The translations under genes were made by a program, and so were the position numbers. Below, piece after piece: positions 4,985 to 6,886 of a stretch of DNA of 6,886 bases. Each line of letters opens with the position of its first letter. The stretch's first letter is position 1. Below the pieces are notes generated by a model that was not told where the DNA came from, did not search any database, and saw nothing but the letters and a program-made list of their open reading frames with translations. Source of the DNA: Muribaculaceae bacterium (lineage in GTDB: Bacteria; Bacteroidota; Bacteroidia; Bacteroidales; Muribaculaceae); NCBI GenBank assembly GCA_016287065.1, contig JAEEVB010000131.1, positions 1 to 6,886 of the forward strand, in the 5' to 3' direction.

Positions 4985-6742
4985 ATGATAAGTAAATGGA
5001 ATTACTTACCCCTTACATCCGAACAACGCGCAGTAGAAGCGCAGCTCGTGAACGACAAGTTTTCGGGCTGTCCGGCTATTGCACGGCTTTTGGTTCAGCG
5101 AGGTATGAAGAGCATGGACGATGCCATGCAATTCTTCTATCCCTCATTAAACCAAATGCACGATCCATTCCTGATGAGGGACATGGAAAAGGCTGTAGCG
5201 AGGCTGAATCAGGCTTTAGGGGCGAAAGAGAAAATTATGGTATATGGCGACTATGATGTCGATGGCACAACTGCCGTGGCTCTGGTTTACCGTTACCTGA
5301 GAAATTTTTACTCTAATGTGATTTATTATGTACCCACTCGCGACGATGAGGGGTACGGCATTTCCTTGCAGAGCATCGACTATGCTACCGAGCAAGGGGT
5401 GAAGTTGATAATTGTGCTCGACTGTGGCATCAAGGCTATCGAAGAAATTGCCTATGCCAAAGAGAAGGGCATCGATTTCATTGTATGCGACCACCATGTG
5501 CCCGACGACACACTTCCCGATGCGGTCGCAATCCTCAATCCCAAGTTAAAGGACGACCATTATCCATTCAAGGAACTCTCGGGTTGTGGTGTTGGCTTCA
5601 AGTTTATGCAGGCTTTTGCCAAGAGCAATGGCATCAACAACATTTATGACCTTGAAAGTCTTCTCGACTTGTTGGTTGTGAGTATAGCCGCCGACATTGT
5701 TCCCATCGTTGATGAGAATCGCATCATGGCCTACTATGGCCTCAAACGACTTAACTCTAACCCCAACGTCGGATTCCGCAACATCATTAAACTGTGCGGT
5801 CTCAACAGGCGCGAGATTACCATTAGCGACATCATCTTCAAGATTGGACCGCGCATCAATGCCTCTGGACGCATGGAGTCGGGACTGGAGTCTGTCCAGC
5901 TACTTGTCACCAAGAATCCCAGCGAAGCCTATGAAATAAGCAAGCGCATCGACCAGTATAACAAGGACCGTAAGGAACTTGACCGTCAGATCACCGAAGA
6001 GGCTAACATTATTATCGAGAACCATCGAGAACAGATTGGGGAAAAGAAACCCATCGTCATCTACGACCGCAACTGGCACAAGGGTATCATTGGCATCGTG
6101 GCTTCACGACTGGCCGAGTTGTACTTCAGGCCGTCAGTCGTTCTCACTTATGATGGCGACGGCATTGCCATTGGTTCTTCTCGTTCGGTGAGAGGTTTTG
6201 ATGTCTACTCGGCCATTAAATCCACTCGCGACCTGCTCGAAAACTTCGGTGGACACACTAATGCTGTGGGGCTATCACTGAAAGAGGAGAACATATCTGA
6301 GTTCAGGAAACGATTGAGCGCCTATGTCGAAACCCATATCGAGACTCAGCAGGTGACGCCACAACTCGACATCGACTGCGAGCTTTCATTTGAAGAGATC
6401 AATCATGAGCTCATGAAATATATGCGCATGTTCAATCCGTTTGGACCTGAAAATGTCAAGCCTGTGTTCATGACGCTCAATGTTCGCGATGTTGGCACAA
6501 GTAAACTCGTGGGCAAAAAACTCGAACATATTAAGCTCGAGGTTGTTGATGGTAAATCCGATAAGGTGATGAATGGCATCGCTTTCAATATGGGCCGCTA
6601 TTTCGACCACATCAAGAAGGGGCTTCCGTTCGACATCTGCTACACCATTGAAGAGAACAAGCATCGCAACACTTCGTTCATCCAGTTGCTCATCAAGGGA
6701 ATCAACATTCATGATGACGTGAACGATGAGCCAAATGCATGA
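4985..6742 (+). CDS. recJ: Single-stranded-DNA-specific 5'-3' exonuclease RecJ
   Basis: This 585-residue cytoplasmic DHH-family nuclease degrades single-stranded DNA from 5' ends, in recombinational and mismatch repair together with a RecQ helicase. All core motifs are present: YGDYDVDG (87-94, metal-binding aspartates), VLDCGI (144-149), CDHH (168-171), the SGCGVGFK loop (199-206), AADIVP (235-240) and GPRINASGRM (288-297). The DHHA1 part follows, with HKGIIGIVASRL (365-376) and FGGHTNAVG (421-429). The C-terminal OB-like region starts with NPFGPEN (484-490). Length is usual for Bacteroidota. The start is chosen because KWNYLPL follows the ATG closely, as is typical for the family, and only a short gap separates it from the upstream hairpin. 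It overlaps the RecQ-family gene by 17 nt. Expression probably comes from the promoter at 4680-4710 through the long leader. Confidence 0.96.
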   Translation: MISKWNYLPLTSEQRAVEAQLVNDKFSGCPAIARLLVQRGMKSMDDAMQFFYPSLNQMHDPFLMRDMEKAVARLNQALGAKEKIMVYGDYDVDGTTAVALVYRYLRNFYSNVIYYVPTRDDEGYGISLQSIDYATEQGVKLIIVLDCGIKAIEEIAYAKEKGIDFIVCDHHVPDDTLPDAVAILNPKLKDDHYPFKELSGCGVGFKFMQAFAKSNGINNIYDLESLLDLLVVSIAADIVPIVDENRIMAYYGLKRLNSNPNVGFRNIIKLCGLNRREITISDIIFKIGPRINASGRMESGLESVQLLVTKNPSEAYEISKRIDQYNKDRKELDRQITEEANIIIENHREQIGEKKPIVIYDRNWHKGIIGIVASRLAELYFRPSVVLTYDGDGIAIGSSRSVRGFDVYSAIKSTRDLLENFGGHTNAVGLSLKEENISEFRKRLSAYVETHIETQQVTPQLDIDCELSFEEINHELMKYMRMFNPFGPENVKPVFMTLNVRDVGTSKLVGKKLEHIKLEVVDGKSDKVMNGIAFNMGRYFDHIKKGLPFDICYTIEENKHRNTSFIQLLIKGINIHDDVNDEPNA

Positions 6743-6886
6743 AATACTCAAAAAGTATTGGGGCTTTACCGAATTTCGGCCACTTCAGGAAGATATCATC
6801 AACAGTGTGCTCGAAGGTAAGGACACCTTGGGCTTGATGCCAACAGGCGGCGGCAAATCCGGCACTTGTCAGGTACCCACACTCAT
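6726..6886 (+). CDS. recQ: RecQ-family ATP-dependent DNA helicase, N-terminal part (runs off the window)
   Basis: Fifty-three codons are visible, starting at the ATG at 6726 inside the recJ reading frame. FTEFRPLQEDIINSVLEGKD (14-33) is the Q-motif region of RecQ helicases. It is followed by MPTGGGKSG, which contains the Walker A ATP-binding motif, then QVPTL. RecQ unwinds DNA 3' to 5' and can supply the 5' single-stranded ends that RecJ degrades, which fits this gene order. The start at 6726 gives a 17-nt overlap with recJ; a second in-frame ATG at 6735 would give an 8-nt overlap. Either way translation is likely coupled. The family call is strong. Whether this is the full RecQ or a shorter paralogue cannot be told from the fragment. 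Confidence 0.88.
   Translation, partial: MSQMHEILKKYWGFTEFRPLQEDIINSVLEGKDTLGLMPTGGGKSGTCQVPTL

Noticed and set aside
1..6886. CRISPR arrays, insertion sequences, tRNA or rRNA genes, attachment sites
   Set aside because: No repeated spacer-repeat units, transposase-like frames, long terminal inverted repeats or recognisable tRNA/rRNA sequence were seen on either strand.

Overview
The window looks like a chromosomal segment of a Bacteroidota bacterium, most likely order Bacteroidales (Prevotellaceae, Muribaculaceae or relatives). Three things point there. Shine-Dalgarno sequences are absent before the starts. Promoters have the Bacteroidota form, a TTG-type -33 box, exactly 20 nt, then a TAnnTTTG-type -7 box. 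The protein families are also typical: a CCDC81-like HU/SPOR membrane protein, twin CBM20 domains of the type found on Bacteroidetes MalQ, and a RecJ gene overlapping a RecQ-family helicase gene. Genus cannot be fixed by eye.

Layout: (1) 1-133 is the zinc-ribbon tail of a probable adenosylcobalamin-dependent ribonucleotide reductase, followed by a strong intrinsic terminator (200-235). (2) 286-1456 is a compact two-gene unit on the + strand: a small protein made only of two CBM20 starch-binding domains, then a two-TM YcxB-like membrane protein 4 nt downstream. (3) 1469-3406 on the - strand holds a secreted seven-repeat TPR protein followed by an HU-like/TM/SPOR protein. It converges on the CBM20 unit with only 12 nt between stops. 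(4) 3407-3542 is a divergent promoter region with a well-formed promoter and a perfect inverted repeat over its -7 box. It drives an MscS-family mechanosensitive channel (3543-4670) that carries a basic insertion in its cytoplasmic domain. (5) 4671-4984 has no convincing gene but has a strong + strand promoter and a series of hairpins, the first starting at the predicted transcript 5' end. I read it as a long structured leader of recJ or a separate small RNA. (6) 4985-6742 is recJ, overlapping by 17 nt the start of a RecQ-family helicase gene that runs off the window.

Functional themes: DNA repair and deoxynucleotide supply at the edges (RNR, RecJ, RecQ), and cell envelope in the middle (TPR, SPOR, MscS). 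Most of the window is ordinary core genome. The parts most worth a second look are the structured region before recJ, the orphan twin-CBM20 protein lacking the GH77 enzyme it usually belongs to, the operator-like repeat at the mscS promoter, and a probably leaderless SPOR-gene transcript.
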